Of a stretch of 40,233 nucleotides of DNA, positions 15,380-23,838 are shown piece after piece. The stretch spans positions 1 to 40,233 of the forward strand of contig DSAQ01000171.1 of the NCBI GenBank assembly GCA_011046395.1, written 5' to 3'. Source of the DNA: Pseudomonadota bacterium. GTDB taxonomy: Bacteria > Desulfobacterota > QYQD01. Numbering within the stretch: the stretch's first letter is position 1; each line of letters begins with the position of its first letter. The notes under the pieces were generated by a model. It worked only from the letters and a program-made list of their open reading frames with translations. It did no database searches and was not told where the DNA came from. The translations under genes were made by a program, and so were the position numbers.

Positions 15380-15581
15380 AAAAATCCTCCTTCTTACGGG
15401 CTATGGCCCCTAGCAGTAAGGCCGCACCAAGCAGCAAAATCGCCCCCAGAAACCCAAATATGGCCTCAAATGAGGGTATTTTGTGCCAAAAGTAATGTAC
15501 ATGGTCATGCCCGATAAACAGACCAATCGGGATACTGATCACAACCACAACCAAAAATAATTTCTTTAGCTTTGCTTCCAT
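15372..15581 (-). CDS. Small two-TM protein of the mrp cluster
   Basis: A 69-residue protein with two hydrophobic segments (about 6-24 and 38-60) around a His-rich loop, GHDHVHYFWHK. It overlaps the downstream antiporter gene by 8 bp and begins one base after the upstream gene's stop, so it is translationally coupled and presumably part of the complex. No named family recognised. The histidines could bind a metal or assist proton transfer; that is speculation. Confidence 0.72.
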   Translation of the reverse strand: MEAKLKKLFLVVVVISIPIGLFIGHDHVHYFWHKIPSFEAIFGFLGAILLLGAALLLGAIARKKEDFYD

Positions 15582-15582
15582 A

Positions 15583-17082
15583 TCAGCCTGCTCCTAATCC
15601 TAATATGCTATTTACAGCCAGTGTTGTTATCTTGAAAAAGTGCACGACGGCATCCGGTGCGATCCCCAAACCGACAGATATAATGGCGGTAACCGTAAGC
15701 GGGACGACCATAAACATCGGAGCCTCGTCAAAATGCGGGTTGACATCATCCAAGGGCTTCTTGAAGAAAGCCTTATAAATAATGGGGAAAAAGAAGGCTA
15801 CGTCCAGTAAGGCGCTAAATAAAAGCACTACCAGAAAGACGATCTCCTTAGCCTCTAAGGCCCCCAGACACAGAAACCATTTACTTATGAAGCCATTTAC
15901 CGGCGGAACCCCTGCGAGGCCCATAGCGCCTATAGTAAAGGCGCCGAAGGTAAGCGGCATCTGCCTGCCCAGGCCGTCCAGTTGACTAACATACTCCTTG
16001 TGGGTTTTGACATATATGGCCCCGGCACAGAAAAATAGGGTGATTTTCATAAAACCATGGAAAGCCATATGCAGTATTCCACCGGTAATACTGCTCTTCG
16101 ATAATAAAGCAGCTCCCAAAATCATAATAGAGAGGCAGTTTACCGTCGAAAATGCCAGTCGCCGCTTGAGATGATCCTGCCCTAAAGCCAACAATCCGGC
16201 AGCAAGTATGGTGAAGGAAACAAAATAGGCCAGGGGCAACCACAATTGCAGATCAGTGAGAACCTTGGGACCAAAGACATAGAGGATAACCCGGAGACAC
16301 CCAAAGACGCCGGCCTTCACCACGGCCACGGCATGGAGGAGGGCGCTGACCGGTGTGGGAGCGACCATGGCCGTTGGTAGCCATTCGTGCATGGGCATAA
16401 TACCGGCTTTGACACCAAAACCGAGTATAAGGGTTATCAGGAGCAAGGTCAGCATGGCCGGGGTTCCATGACCGGCCAGAAAGCCGCCCGGTGTAAAGTC
16501 CAGGGTGCCGGTCAGGCTGTAGATCATCGCTGCTGAAAACAGTATCAGAGTACCGCCGGTCAGGGTATAGAGGAGATACTTCCGGCCACCCCTAACGGCC
16601 TCCGTGGTCTCTTTATGAATTACCAGTGGCCAGGTGGAGATAGTAAGAATCTCATAGAAAACAAACAGGGTTAAGAGATTAGCGGAAAAGGCAATGCCGA
16701 TGGCCGAAGACAGACACATGGCAAAGGCAAAAAAATAACGTGTCTGGGCATGCTCATTCAATCCCCTCATGTAGCCTATGGAGTAAAAAGAGGTAGCGAT
16801 CCAGAGGGTGGAAGACAGGAGGGCAAAGACCATACCGAAAGGCTCTACCCTTAATTGCAAAAGGAGGCCGGGGGCTATGGGAAGGATGGTATATTCTATA
16901 ATCTTCCCGTCTAACACTAATGGAACCATCGAAACTACAATAGAAAATTTAATGACTGCAGCCAGAATCGTCCAAAATTCCCGGAGATTCTTTTGCCTTT
17001 CGCCGGTAAGAAGAATCAGCGGGGCAGCAATCAGTGATACCAGAACAGCAAGTAGCGGCTTTATTGAATATACGATTTCCAT
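15583..17082 (-). CDS. mrpD: Antiporter-type subunit (MrpD/NuoN-like), second paralogue
   Basis: A 499-residue, about 14-TM subunit of the Mrp cation/proton antiporter. FVFYEILTISTWPL supplies the TM5 Glu; GFGVKAGIMPMHEWLPTAM the channel lysine and broken-helix region; HAVAVVKAGVFG the second lysine; and PPVNGFISKW the late loop. All charged residues expected for proton translocation are present. Fifteen bases separate it from the preceding antiporter gene. Subunit letter is tentative because three paralogues share this family. Confidence 0.88.
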   Translation of the reverse strand: MEIVYSIKPLLAVLVSLIAAPLILLTGERQKNLREFWTILAAVIKFSIVVSMVPLVLDGKIIEYTILPIAPGLLLQLRVEPFGMVFALLSSTLWIATSFYSIGYMRGLNEHAQTRYFFAFAMCLSSAIGIAFSANLLTLFVFYEILTISTWPLVIHKETTEAVRGGRKYLLYTLTGGTLILFSAAMIYSLTGTLDFTPGGFLAGHGTPAMLTLLLITLILGFGVKAGIMPMHEWLPTAMVAPTPVSALLHAVAVVKAGVFGCLRVILYVFGPKVLTDLQLWLPLAYFVSFTILAAGLLALGQDHLKRRLAFSTVNCLSIMILGAALLSKSSITGGILHMAFHGFMKITLFFCAGAIYVKTHKEYVSQLDGLGRQMPLTFGAFTIGAMGLAGVPPVNGFISKWFLCLGALEAKEIVFLVVLLFSALLDVAFFFPIIYKAFFKKPLDDVNPHFDEAPMFMVVPLTVTAIISVGLGIAPDAVVHFFKITTLAVNSILGLGAG

Positions 17083-17097
17083 CCTGTCTCCTCCCGG

Positions 17098-18597
17098 TTA
17101 AAAGCTTGCCGGAACCGCAAAGCGAATGATAAAGGCGATAATGCGTTCATTAAAGATACCTAACAAGACTACTCCAGCCGCCAGAATAAGGGTGGGGATA
17201 AGCATACTTAAGGGAAGCTCATCCCGCTTTATCTCCTCGTGTGTCCCGCCGTCGGTGGCATAGGCAGTCACCGGAGGTTCAAGATAGGCATTTTCTATAA
17301 TCCGGAAGAAGTAAACGGCGTTGAGCAGACTGCTAATCAACAGGACCACTATAAAGGCCCACTGTCTTGCATCGATCGCGCCCAAGACTAGATAAAACTT
17401 GCTAAAGAACCCACCGGTAGGCGGTATGCCTATCATGGAGAGGGCGGCGATGGTAAAGGTGCCCATGGTAAAGGGCATCTTTTTATGCAGCCCCCGAAAC
17501 TGCGTAATATCCCGCATACCCATTTTGTACATTATTCCACCGGCCACCAAGAACAGGGTCCCTTTCATAAAGGCATGGTTCAAAATGTGCAGTAAGCTAC
17601 CGGTAAGTCCCATCCGGTTGGCCAGCCCGATGCCCAGCACGATATACCCTATGTTCGCTATGGAAGAATAGGCCAGCATCCTTTTCAAATCGGTCTGGGC
17701 AATGGCCAGGATCGAACCGGCGATAATGCCGCCGGCCGCCACCCAGGTCAGTATCTGAGTTATTGGTATCAGGTCTATAGAAAAGTACGGTTTAAACAAC
17801 GTAAAGAAAATCCGGACCATGAGGTAGGCCATAACCTTGGTGAACATGGGGGCGATAACCGCGCTGGTGACAGAAGGCGCATAGGTATATGAATCCGGAA
17901 GCCACACATGCAACGGGAAGAGCCCCATTTTGACAGCGATTCCCACCGTAAACAAGGCAAAGCCAACCAGCACCGCCTTGTTATGATATAGGTTGGGTAG
18001 TAGCTGGGATAAATCAGCCATATTGAGAGAACCAGTTACAATGTACACGTAGCCGATCCCCAGATAGTAAAAACAGGCTCCAACCGTGCCCATGATTACA
18101 TAGTTGAATGCCGCCATAGGCGCCCCGTCTTCACCCACGGCTATGAGGGCATAGGCGGCGAGGGAGGCAATCTCCAGAAACACAAACACGTTAAAGAGGT
18201 CTCCGGTGACCGTAATCCCGATCAGGCCGGCCACAAGGAGGAGAAAGATGCTGTAGTAGGGGACTATCTTTTCAGGAATTTCCTGCTCAATACTCCTTTT
18301 TGAGTAAATAGCTACCACCAAGGCGATGAAAGACAGCATTACCAGCATAAAACCGTTAAGATAATCTACCACGTACTCGATGCCCCACGGTGGTTCCCAG
18401 CCGCCAAAGTGGTAGTGAATAGTCCCCTTGGATATGACAGTATTTAAAATCCCAAGGGAACAGATAAAGGATACAAACAAGGCAGCCAGGGTTAAAGGGT
18501 AACACGCCCACCTCTTGAACCACCCCAGCAAGGCAACTGCGAAAGCAGACATCAGGGGGACAATCACAATCAAAACGGCAAAATGTTCGTAAGTCAT
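17098..18597 (-). CDS. mrpD: Antiporter-type subunit (MrpD-like), first paralogue
   Basis: A 499-residue polytopic membrane protein. The family residues are all visible: FVFLEIASLAAYAL (TM5 Glu), VGIAVKMGLFPLHVWLPDSY (channel Lys), MFTKVMAYL, and PPTGGFFSKFYLV. It starts one base after the end of the subunit C gene, the normal mrpC-mrpD order, so this is the best candidate for the true MrpD. Same length as the next paralogue (15583-17082), which suggests a duplication. Confidence 0.9.
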   Translation of the reverse strand: MTYEHFAVLIVIVPLMSAFAVALLGWFKRWACYPLTLAALFVSFICSLGILNTVISKGTIHYHFGGWEPPWGIEYVVDYLNGFMLVMLSFIALVVAIYSKRSIEQEIPEKIVPYYSIFLLLVAGLIGITVTGDLFNVFVFLEIASLAAYALIAVGEDGAPMAAFNYVIMGTVGACFYYLGIGYVYIVTGSLNMADLSQLLPNLYHNKAVLVGFALFTVGIAVKMGLFPLHVWLPDSYTYAPSVTSAVIAPMFTKVMAYLMVRIFFTLFKPYFSIDLIPITQILTWVAAGGIIAGSILAIAQTDLKRMLAYSSIANIGYIVLGIGLANRMGLTGSLLHILNHAFMKGTLFLVAGGIMYKMGMRDITQFRGLHKKMPFTMGTFTIAALSMIGIPPTGGFFSKFYLVLGAIDARQWAFIVVLLISSLLNAVYFFRIIENAYLEPPVTAYATDGGTHEEIKRDELPLSMLIPTLILAAGVVLLGIFNERIIAFIIRFAVPASF

Positions 18598-18598
18598 C

Positions 18599-18985
18599 TT
18601 AGACTCCAGATTTTTTGCGAATTTCTAAAATCTCGTCCTCGGCCAGGGTCTTATACCGGTTATAAACCATGATTATTATGCCCAGGGCCACTCCGGTGGT
18701 TGCGATACCCACCACGATGGCCGTAAGCATCAGGACATGGGGCAGTGGGTTCATGTAGTGAAGTGGATTGGCTGATCCGTGGAGATCCTCCGCTGTAAGT
18801 ATGGGTATGGAGGCCCCAACCTTAGACCCGATGGAAATGTAGAAGAGTATTATTGCCACCTGAAAGATGTTCATACCAATAAGCTTTTTTACCAGATTCT
18901 TCTTCCCGATCATGCCGTAAAGACCAAGCATCATCAGAAAGATATAAACCCAGTAATTATATTTACTGACAATGTACTCAAACAT
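18599..18985 (-). CDS. mrpC: Mrp subunit C (NuoK-like)
   Basis: A 128-residue protein with three hydrophobic segments and the family pattern GLYGMIGKKNLVKKLIGMNIFQ in the first loop, then LPHVLMLTAIVVGIATTGVALGI. NuoK-like subunit that sits between antiporter modules. The start overlaps the preceding gene by 8 bp; the downstream antiporter follows after one base. Confidence 0.9.
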   Translation of the reverse strand: MFEYIVSKYNYWVYIFLMMLGLYGMIGKKNLVKKLIGMNIFQVAIILFYISIGSKVGASIPILTAEDLHGSANPLHYMNPLPHVLMLTAIVVGIATTGVALGIIIMVYNRYKTLAEDEILEIRKKSGV

Positions 18986-19271
18986 TGCTTTCTCCCTCGC
19001 CCCTCTTTTTCTTCCGTAACATCAGGATACAGGCCATCCCTGCCGTAAAGATAACCGTAGTCTCCCCCATGGTGTCATAGCCCCTATAGTCGGCCACTAC
19101 GGAAGTGACTATATTGGGTGTGCCCGCCTCTATATACGTGCCCTGTGTATACCGGGGGGCAACATGGACGCTGCCTGGCTGATTCGGGTCGCCCCACTTG
19201 GGAAAATCCTCTGCCCCGTATACGAGCATGACACCGGTTATGATTACCGTGAGCAAAGCAAACACTTTCAA
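18978..19271 (-). CDS. MbhE-like subunit
   Basis: A 97-residue protein with an N-terminal TM, a polar periplasmic stretch and the conserved segment NIVTSVVADYRGYDTMGE followed by a second TM. This segment is typical of MbhE and of the matching part of MrpA/MrpB. It replaces one piece of the long MrpA C-terminus found in single-gene Mrp systems. Overlaps its neighbours by 4 and 8 bp. Confidence 0.85.
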   Translation of the reverse strand: MKVFALLTVIITGVMLVYGAEDFPKWGDPNQPGSVHVAPRYTQGTYIEAGTPNIVTSVVADYRGYDTMGETTVIFTAGMACILMLRKKKRGEGESNV

Positions 19272-19513
19272 TCTTTCGACCTCCTTTTGGTCTTATGGAC
19301 TGCGGCGATAAACAGGACGGTGCCCACACCAGCCCCCACGCAGGCCTCGGTAAAGGCCACATCCACCGCCCCCATCTCGGTATAAATCAGGCACATGAAG
19401 AAGCTGAAGGATCCAAGGATAATCGTAGCACCCAAGAGATCTTTTATCTGCAAAGCCGCAATGCCGGTTATAACCACAAAAAGAAGTAGTATGAGATCCA
19501 GTGGCAGTATCAT
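19268..19513 (-). CDS. MbhD/DUF4040-like subunit
   Basis: An 81-residue, three-TM protein of the NuoJ-related DUF4040/MbhD family, with the characteristic MGAVDVAFTEACVGAGVGTVLF. In classical MrpA this sequence forms part of the C-terminal extension; here it is a separate gene, overlapping mrpG and the MbhE-like gene by 4 bp each. Confidence 0.88.
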   Translation of the reverse strand: MILPLDLILLLFVVITGIAALQIKDLLGATIILGSFSFFMCLIYTEMGAVDVAFTEACVGAGVGTVLFIAAVHKTKRRSKD

Positions 19514-19872
19514 TCCTTCTCCACCTCCTTAAACTGATGCTCCAGAGTCCAGGGTTTTACACCGCACCGGAAAGCGGCGCGCGTTATGGCATGGGTAGAT
19601 ACGGGACCGGCCAGAAACCAAAATATGGCGATGAAAATGATCTTAATGCTCACGAGAATACTGGCAGTCGAAAATCCACCGCTGAATGCAGTATAGATAG
19701 CCAGGCCAATAAGTGATAAAAGCACGGCGAGGGTATCACCCTTACCAGTAGCATGCATCCGGCAGAAAAAGTCAGGCAGACGTAATAGCCCTACGGTTCC
19801 TCCTGTGAAGAAAAGCAGACCTAACAGAAGAAAAACTGCCGTCAGTATCGATCCTATGGTCAAGGTGGTCAT
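19510..19872 (-). CDS. mrpG: Mrp subunit G
   Basis: A 120-residue, three-TM protein with the MnhG/MrpG signature GTVGLLRLPDFFCRMHATGKGDTL (split here by description: GLLRLPDF and HATGKGDT). Essential accessory subunit of Mrp complexes. Two bases separate it from mrpF upstream, and it overlaps the MbhD-like gene by 4 bp. Confidence 0.92.
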   Translation of the reverse strand: MTTLTIGSILTAVFLLLGLLFFTGGTVGLLRLPDFFCRMHATGKGDTLAVLLSLIGLAIYTAFSGGFSTASILVSIKIIFIAIFWFLAGPVSTHAITRAAFRCGVKPWTLEHQFKEVEKE

Positions 19873-19874
19873 TA

Positions 19875-20150
19875 TTACACTTCCCCCCTCATCTCAAAAT
19901 ACTTGGCCGCGGCCAAGGTGCCGATAAAGTTCAAGAGGGCGTAAACTATGCTGATATCCACAAACATATCCACCCGGTCGTATATGAAACCCATAAGGAG
20001 CAAAACAATCAGCGTCTTGGTCCCGATAGCACCGACGCCCACTATCCGGTTAGTAATAAATGGCCCCAAGATAGCCCGGTAGAGGCAAAGTAATACCAGA
20101 AAGCTTAAAGCGATGCTCACACCCATAAAGAATTGCTGCATATTAACCAT
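19875..20150 (-). CDS. mrpF: Mrp subunit F
   Basis: A 91-residue, three-TM protein with the MnhF pattern YRAILGPFITNRIVGVGAIG and DMFVDISIVYALLNFIGTLA. Follows the degraded activator gene after 33 bp. Confidence 0.92.
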   Translation of the reverse strand: MVNMQQFFMGVSIALSFLVLLCLYRAILGPFITNRIVGVGAIGTKTLIVLLLMGFIYDRVDMFVDISIVYALLNFIGTLAAAKYFEMRGEV

Positions 20151-20183
20151 AGCGATACTCCATAGAATGCTTTTTTGTGCCTA

Positions 20184-21143
20184 TCATGACCCTCTGACAA
20201 CTGAAGAAGGACTACCCGCCAGATTGTATTTTTTTAACTTCGCATAAAGCGTGCTTCGGCTGATCTTGAGTCTCTTGGCTACCTGGAGTTTATTCCAGTT
20301 TTCCTCCCGCAACATCTTCAACAGAAATCTTTTTTCATTGTCTTCGAATGAGACTATTCCCTCTCCCTCTTCTCTGGTCACTTCATTACGCAGTCTGGGA
20401 ATGAGATCGTCCTGGTCAATCAACTCGTCTTGAGTCGTGAGGTAAGCATATTGGACAGTGTTCTCCAGCTCCTTGACATTACCAGGCCAGGAGTAATCCA
20501 TTAAGAACCGCATGGCCTTCGGAGTAATCTTTTTGGTAACCCCTTTATTCTCAGCGGATAACCGCTCCATAAAATATTCAACCCAGAAAGGTATGTCTTC
20601 TTTTCTCTGTCTCAGGGGCGAGATATATATATTTATGATGCTGAGCCGGTAGTACAGTTCTTCATTAAACGTACCCTTCTCCACTTCCTCTTTTAGATCC
20701 TTATCCGCAGCCGTTATCATGCGTACGTTTACTCTAATCTTGCCCCCGCCACCGGGCCTTTCAAATTCCATCGCTTCCAAAAATTTTAGAAGTCTGACCT
20801 GAGATAAAGGGAGTACCTCGTCAATATCGTTTAAGAAGACTGTGCCGCCATCAGCTCTTTCAAGTCGCCCCTTTTTGTGATGCCTGGCGCCCTTAGCAGT
20901 ACCCTTTTCATAGCCGAAGAGTTCATTTTCCAGTAAAGACCGGGGATAAGCTGAACAATTAATCACCACAAACGGTTTGTCTCTCCGGGAACTATGTCCA
21001 TGTATGGACTCAGCCACCCATTCCTTCTCTGTCCCATTTTCCCCCTGGATCAGGACGGTAACATCCGTAGGCGCAAGATTTAAGATCATGTTATAGACTT
21101 GCTGCATTTTTATAGATTGTTTCTCGATGTCTTCGATATCCAA
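20184..21143 (-). CDS. Degenerate sigma-54 activator (AAA-Fis) inside the mrp operon
   Basis: About 319 residues: an AAA+ domain of the sigma-54 activator type followed by a Fis helix-turn-helix, no receiver domain. Every key motif is altered while the fold-defining sequence stays aligned: Walker A GENGTEKE (for GESGTGKE), the sigma-54 loop GTAKGA (for GAFTGA), Walker B VFLNDI (for IFLDEI), sensor I TAADKD (for ATNKE), FNEELYYRL (for FREDLYYRL) and GNVKEL (for GNVREL). It cannot be expected to hydrolyse ATP or contact sigma-54. The DNA-binding end ([20 protein letters not shown]) is intact. Closest relative in the window is the intact activator 28912-30789, suggesting duplication and loss. 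Start chosen at TTG 21143 after AGGAAGGG; a GTG at 21227 inside mrpB lacks an RBS. Confidence 0.85.
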   Translation of the reverse strand: MDIEDIEKQSIKMQQVYNMILNLAPTDVTVLIQGENGTEKEWVAESIHGHSSRRDKPFVVINCSAYPRSLLENELFGYEKGTAKGARHHKKGRLERADGGTVFLNDIDEVLPLSQVRLLKFLEAMEFERPGGGGKIRVNVRMITAADKDLKEEVEKGTFNEELYYRLSIINIYISPLRQRKEDIPFWVEYFMERLSAENKGVTKKITPKAMRFLMDYSWPGNVKELENTVQYAYLTTQDELIDQDDLIPRLRNEVTREEGEGIVSFEDNEKRFLLKMLREENWNKLQVAKRLKISRSTLYAKLKKYNLAGSPSSVVRGS

Positions 21144-21201
21144 TCTGCCCTTCCTATGCCTTTTCTTTCTTTGCCTGGTTATATTTATACCTGTATATTT
21201 A

Positions 21202-21654
21202 TTACTCCCGTTCAGGGGGCAATCCACCGGTGGAAATATCGTAGACTAAAGAGGTCATAACAGCCATGACTCCGAAGCCAACGCCTGTCTCCACAAAAAG
21301 GATGCCCAAGGCCCTGGCCTTAGCCACAGTCACCGGGAAAACCTTTACTAACTGACTGTAGTCCAGAAAGTTTCCGCCCAGGGCCAGGCAGAGGGCCCCG
21401 GTCCCGGAATAGATCAACAACCCCAGGCAGAGAAATATGATGTCAGCCTTTTCGGACAACCGCCTCCTGGCCGTATCCAGCCCGAAAGAAATGACCATAA
21501 GGATAAAACTGGCTGCCAGTATAACGCCCCCCTGGAATCCGCCCCCCGGGCTGTAGTGCCCATGGGCAATAACATAGAGGGCATAGAGCTGTAAAAACGG
21601 CGCCAGCACCCTGGTAAGGGTCTTTATAATTATATCCTCGTAGGTTATTATCAT
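21202..21654 (-). CDS. mrpB: Mrp subunit B
   Basis: A 150-residue, four-TM protein of the MnhB family with LYALYVIAHGHYSPGGGFQGGV near the N-terminus, a highly conserved loop, and FVETGVGFGVMAVM near the C-terminus. Standard Mrp subunit. Its 3' end is followed by the degraded activator gene rather than mrpC as in classical operons. Confidence 0.93.
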   Translation of the reverse strand: MIITYEDIIIKTLTRVLAPFLQLYALYVIAHGHYSPGGGFQGGVILAASFILMVISFGLDTARRRLSEKADIIFLCLGLLIYSGTGALCLALGGNFLDYSQLVKVFPVTVAKARALGILFVETGVGFGVMAVMTSLVYDISTGGLPPERE

Positions 21655-21693
21655 CCTCTACCGCCTCCTGCTTAAGTCACATCGTCTCCATCT

Positions 21694-22413
21694 TTATCTC
21701 AAGGCCCCATATATCCGGGCTACATCCAATACATCCTGCACATAGACATGCTCTGCCTCCATGAAGACATGGGCTACCCTGTCTTCCATCTCGCCACCGT
21801 AAAGGAGGTCATAGGCCACGGCCTCATCGATGGCATGCACATAGTACTCTCCGTCTTTGATATCTATAGTGATAGTCCCTGGAGTAAGGGTTATAGAATT
21901 GGCAAAGGTCACCAGAGAAATATCCGTTTGCAATTTTGTCTTAAACCTTATTATCTGGGGATTTATAGGCATCTTGGGGCCTAAAACGATCTTGAGTACG
22001 TGTATATTGGCAAGGTAAATCTGATATATCAACCAGGGAATATAGGCAAAAAACCTCTTCACTATGGTGCGCATATCCCCCAACCGAACGTTAACAAACA
22101 GGAGATCATGAGATATATAGGCAACCAGGGCACAGCAACCCACCCCGATGCTGAGGTGGAAAACATCAAAGTAGCCTGAAAGCGGCATCCAGAAGGGAAA
22201 GAATAACAATGCAAAGGTAGCCAGAAAGCTCAGGACCTCAGATTTAGTCCGCTCCGCTCCCTTAAAGATGGACTGAATTTTCCTCTCCTCAAGAAGCTTG
22301 GCCTCGGCTGTAAATTTAACGGAGGTATTGAGTACGTCTAAAGCACGATTTCTGGCCTCATCTATGATCTTAAAGGCCTCGTCTGTAGCCTGGATTAACA
22401 CCGTCACTTCCAT
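21694..22413 (-). CDS. mrpE: Mrp subunit E with N-terminal extension
   Basis: A 239-residue protein; the MnhE domain occupies about 60-230 (FFPFWMPLSGYFDVFHLSIGV, IPWLIYQIYLANIHVLKIVL, NSITLTPGTITIDI). Typical MrpE is about 160 residues. The first 58 residues are hydrophilic and helical (DEARNRALDVLNTSVKFTAE) and have no counterpart in standard MrpE; a cytoplasmic docking role is possible. First subunit gene after the usp gene, 85 bp away; the spacer contains a CTCTGTCTGTGG repeat word. Confidence 0.9.
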   Translation of the reverse strand: MEVTVLIQATDEAFKIIDEARNRALDVLNTSVKFTAEAKLLEERKIQSIFKGAERTKSEVLSFLATFALLFFPFWMPLSGYFDVFHLSIGVGCCALVAYISHDLLFVNVRLGDMRTIVKRFFAYIPWLIYQIYLANIHVLKIVLGPKMPINPQIIRFKTKLQTDISLVTFANSITLTPGTITIDIKDGEYYVHAIDEAVAYDLLYGGEMEDRVAHVFMEAEHVYVQDVLDVARIYGALR

Positions 22414-22498
22414 GCCTTTTACTCCTTGTTTGCCCTAACGTATTGTCAAAAACCTAATCACGGAGAACATAATGCTATGCTCTGTCTGTGGTTAAATC

Positions 22499-23278
22499 TT
22501 AAGGAATAAATAATGTCGGGACTACCGTTTCCTCCGCTACCTTATATACCGTCCGGCCCGGAAAGATCTTCCGTACAGCGGCCTTCCGGCTGTTTCCCAT
22601 GACGATCAGCGTGGCATGATAATCCTGTGCCGCCAGCATAATCTCCTCAGCCGTCCGGCCGGCGTAAATATGAAATTCCGCGTCTATCCCTTGAGAAGAA
22701 AACATCCGGCGTGTGTCCTGGAGCTTTTTCTTAAGCCCCCGCATCTCACCCACGGTCAGCTTCTCTTTAATAACATTCACGATATCCATTTCCTTTATGA
22801 GGCCGTTAAGTCCCAAGATAAAGGAGGTCGCCCGCTCTGAGGCCGGCGACCAGTCGGTGGCAAAAACCACGTGATCAAAGACTCCCGCAACCGGAGGCTG
22901 CGCCATTTCCCCCGCTTGCCTGGCTATCAAAACGGGTACAGTCAATCCCTTAACGAGGCGCCTGATAGCACGTCTGGAAACCGCTCTTGCGCCATCACTG
23001 CTAACCTCTGCCGCCACAAGCGAAAAATTGTTACCACTGGCCACTCTTAAGATGGAAGCAACAAGATTTCCTTCTTCCCCATGGGTCCAAACTTTGGCTC
23101 CCAGGCTGGAAAACCGCGTTTCCCAATCCTGGGAATAGCGTTCGGCCATAATTTTACCTCCGGCATGGAGAAACACCACCTCTCGCAGCCCCACCTTTGT
23201 GGTCTCCAGCAGCGACTCCAGTAACCTACTCTTGGGTTCGTCAAGATTTGTTGCATAAAGCAATCTCTCTAACGCCAC
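22499..23278 (-). CDS. Tandem universal stress protein (UspA family)
   Basis: A 259-residue protein with two UspA domains (about 3-118 and 133-259), of the kind that binds ATP or other nucleotides and modulates stress responses. The second domain keeps VVFATDWSPAS and the nucleotide-site-like VMGNSRKAAVRKIFPGRT; the first is degraded in the G-x2-G-x9-G region. The start is GTG with GGAGG six bases upstream. It heads the usp-mrp transcription unit, behind the sigma-54 promoter at 23425-23440, and is divergent from a second tandem Usp gene. Confidence 0.88.
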   Translation of the reverse strand: MALERLLYATNLDEPKSRLLESLLETTKVGLREVVFLHAGGKIMAERYSQDWETRFSSLGAKVWTHGEEGNLVASILRVASGNNFSLVAAEVSSDGARAVSRRAIRRLVKGLTVPVLIARQAGEMAQPPVAGVFDHVVFATDWSPASERATSFILGLNGLIKEMDIVNVIKEKLTVGEMRGLKKKLQDTRRMFSSQGIDAEFHIYAGRTAEEIMLAAQDYHATLIVMGNSRKAAVRKIFPGRTVYKVAEETVVPTLFIP

Positions 23279-23424
23279 ATTAATCCTCCGAATTCTGGCT
23301 CATAGCATAACCCTAAGCGCCACATCATCCAGTTGTACCCGGCCCTGGCCAAAGTAAATATTTAAGTTTGGCCCCTTATCTGCCGATAAAAATAATTTAA
23401 GCTTAATCTCGCGCTGTTAAACTT

Positions 23425-23440
23425 AGCAACTTCTGTGCCT
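23425..23440 (-). promoter_or_regulatory. Sigma-54 promoter of the usp-mrp operon
   Basis: Minus strand reads AGGCACAGAAGTTGCT: GGCAC and TTGCT with GG and GC exactly ten bases apart, a near-consensus RpoN site. The start would be near 23413, giving a leader of about 135 nt before the usp GTG. Confidence 0.75.
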
Positions 23441-23541
23441 AAACCAGGATACAACTCAGCTTATTATTTCATCCTGCTGTTATTCTTAACAAAAACCTGT
23501 TAATCGTGCTGTTGATAACTAATAAACCCTTCGAACATTAG

Positions 23542-23648
23542 TGTACAATTTTAGTACATCATAGATTCCTAGATTTGGATAATTCCTGTATTTTAAATAC
23601 TAAATTCCTGTACAATATTTGTACACGAATCTGTATTTTTATTGTACA
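23542..23648. promoter_or_regulatory. Cluster of TGTACA-type palindromes (candidate enhancer)
   Basis: Three 17-bp sites share the frame TGTA...TGTACA or TGTAC...GTACA: TGTACAATTTTAGTACA (23542-23558), TGTACAATATTTGTACA (23609-23625) and TGTATTTTTATTGTACA (23632-23648), plus the palindrome GTATTTTAAATAC (23588-23600). They lie roughly 140-230 bp upstream of the sigma-54 start, where activator sites normally are. The 23279-23832 gap otherwise holds only the two promoters. They could instead be operators of the divergent usp gene. Confidence 0.55.
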
Positions 23649-23768
23649 GCATATCTTCTATCCAAAAACTCCGCTTCAATACCAGAACCATGTCCACAAT
23701 AAATTAAGGTGCGAACCATCGTGTTACGCAGTGCATGAAAATATTTTCAGAAAACATAAACATAAATC

Positions 23769-23798
23769 TTGACAAGCGGCTTGTTTGTAGGCCAAAAT
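23769..23798 (+). promoter_or_regulatory. Sigma-70-type promoter of the rightward usp gene
   Basis: TTGACA (23769-23774) and CAAAAT (23793-23798) separated by 18 bases, 40 bp upstream of the start codon. No -24/-12 site was seen on this strand. Confidence 0.5.
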
Positions 23799-23838
23799 AC
23801 AAAACGTTTTTCATCTTTACAGGGGAGGATGTGTGAAT

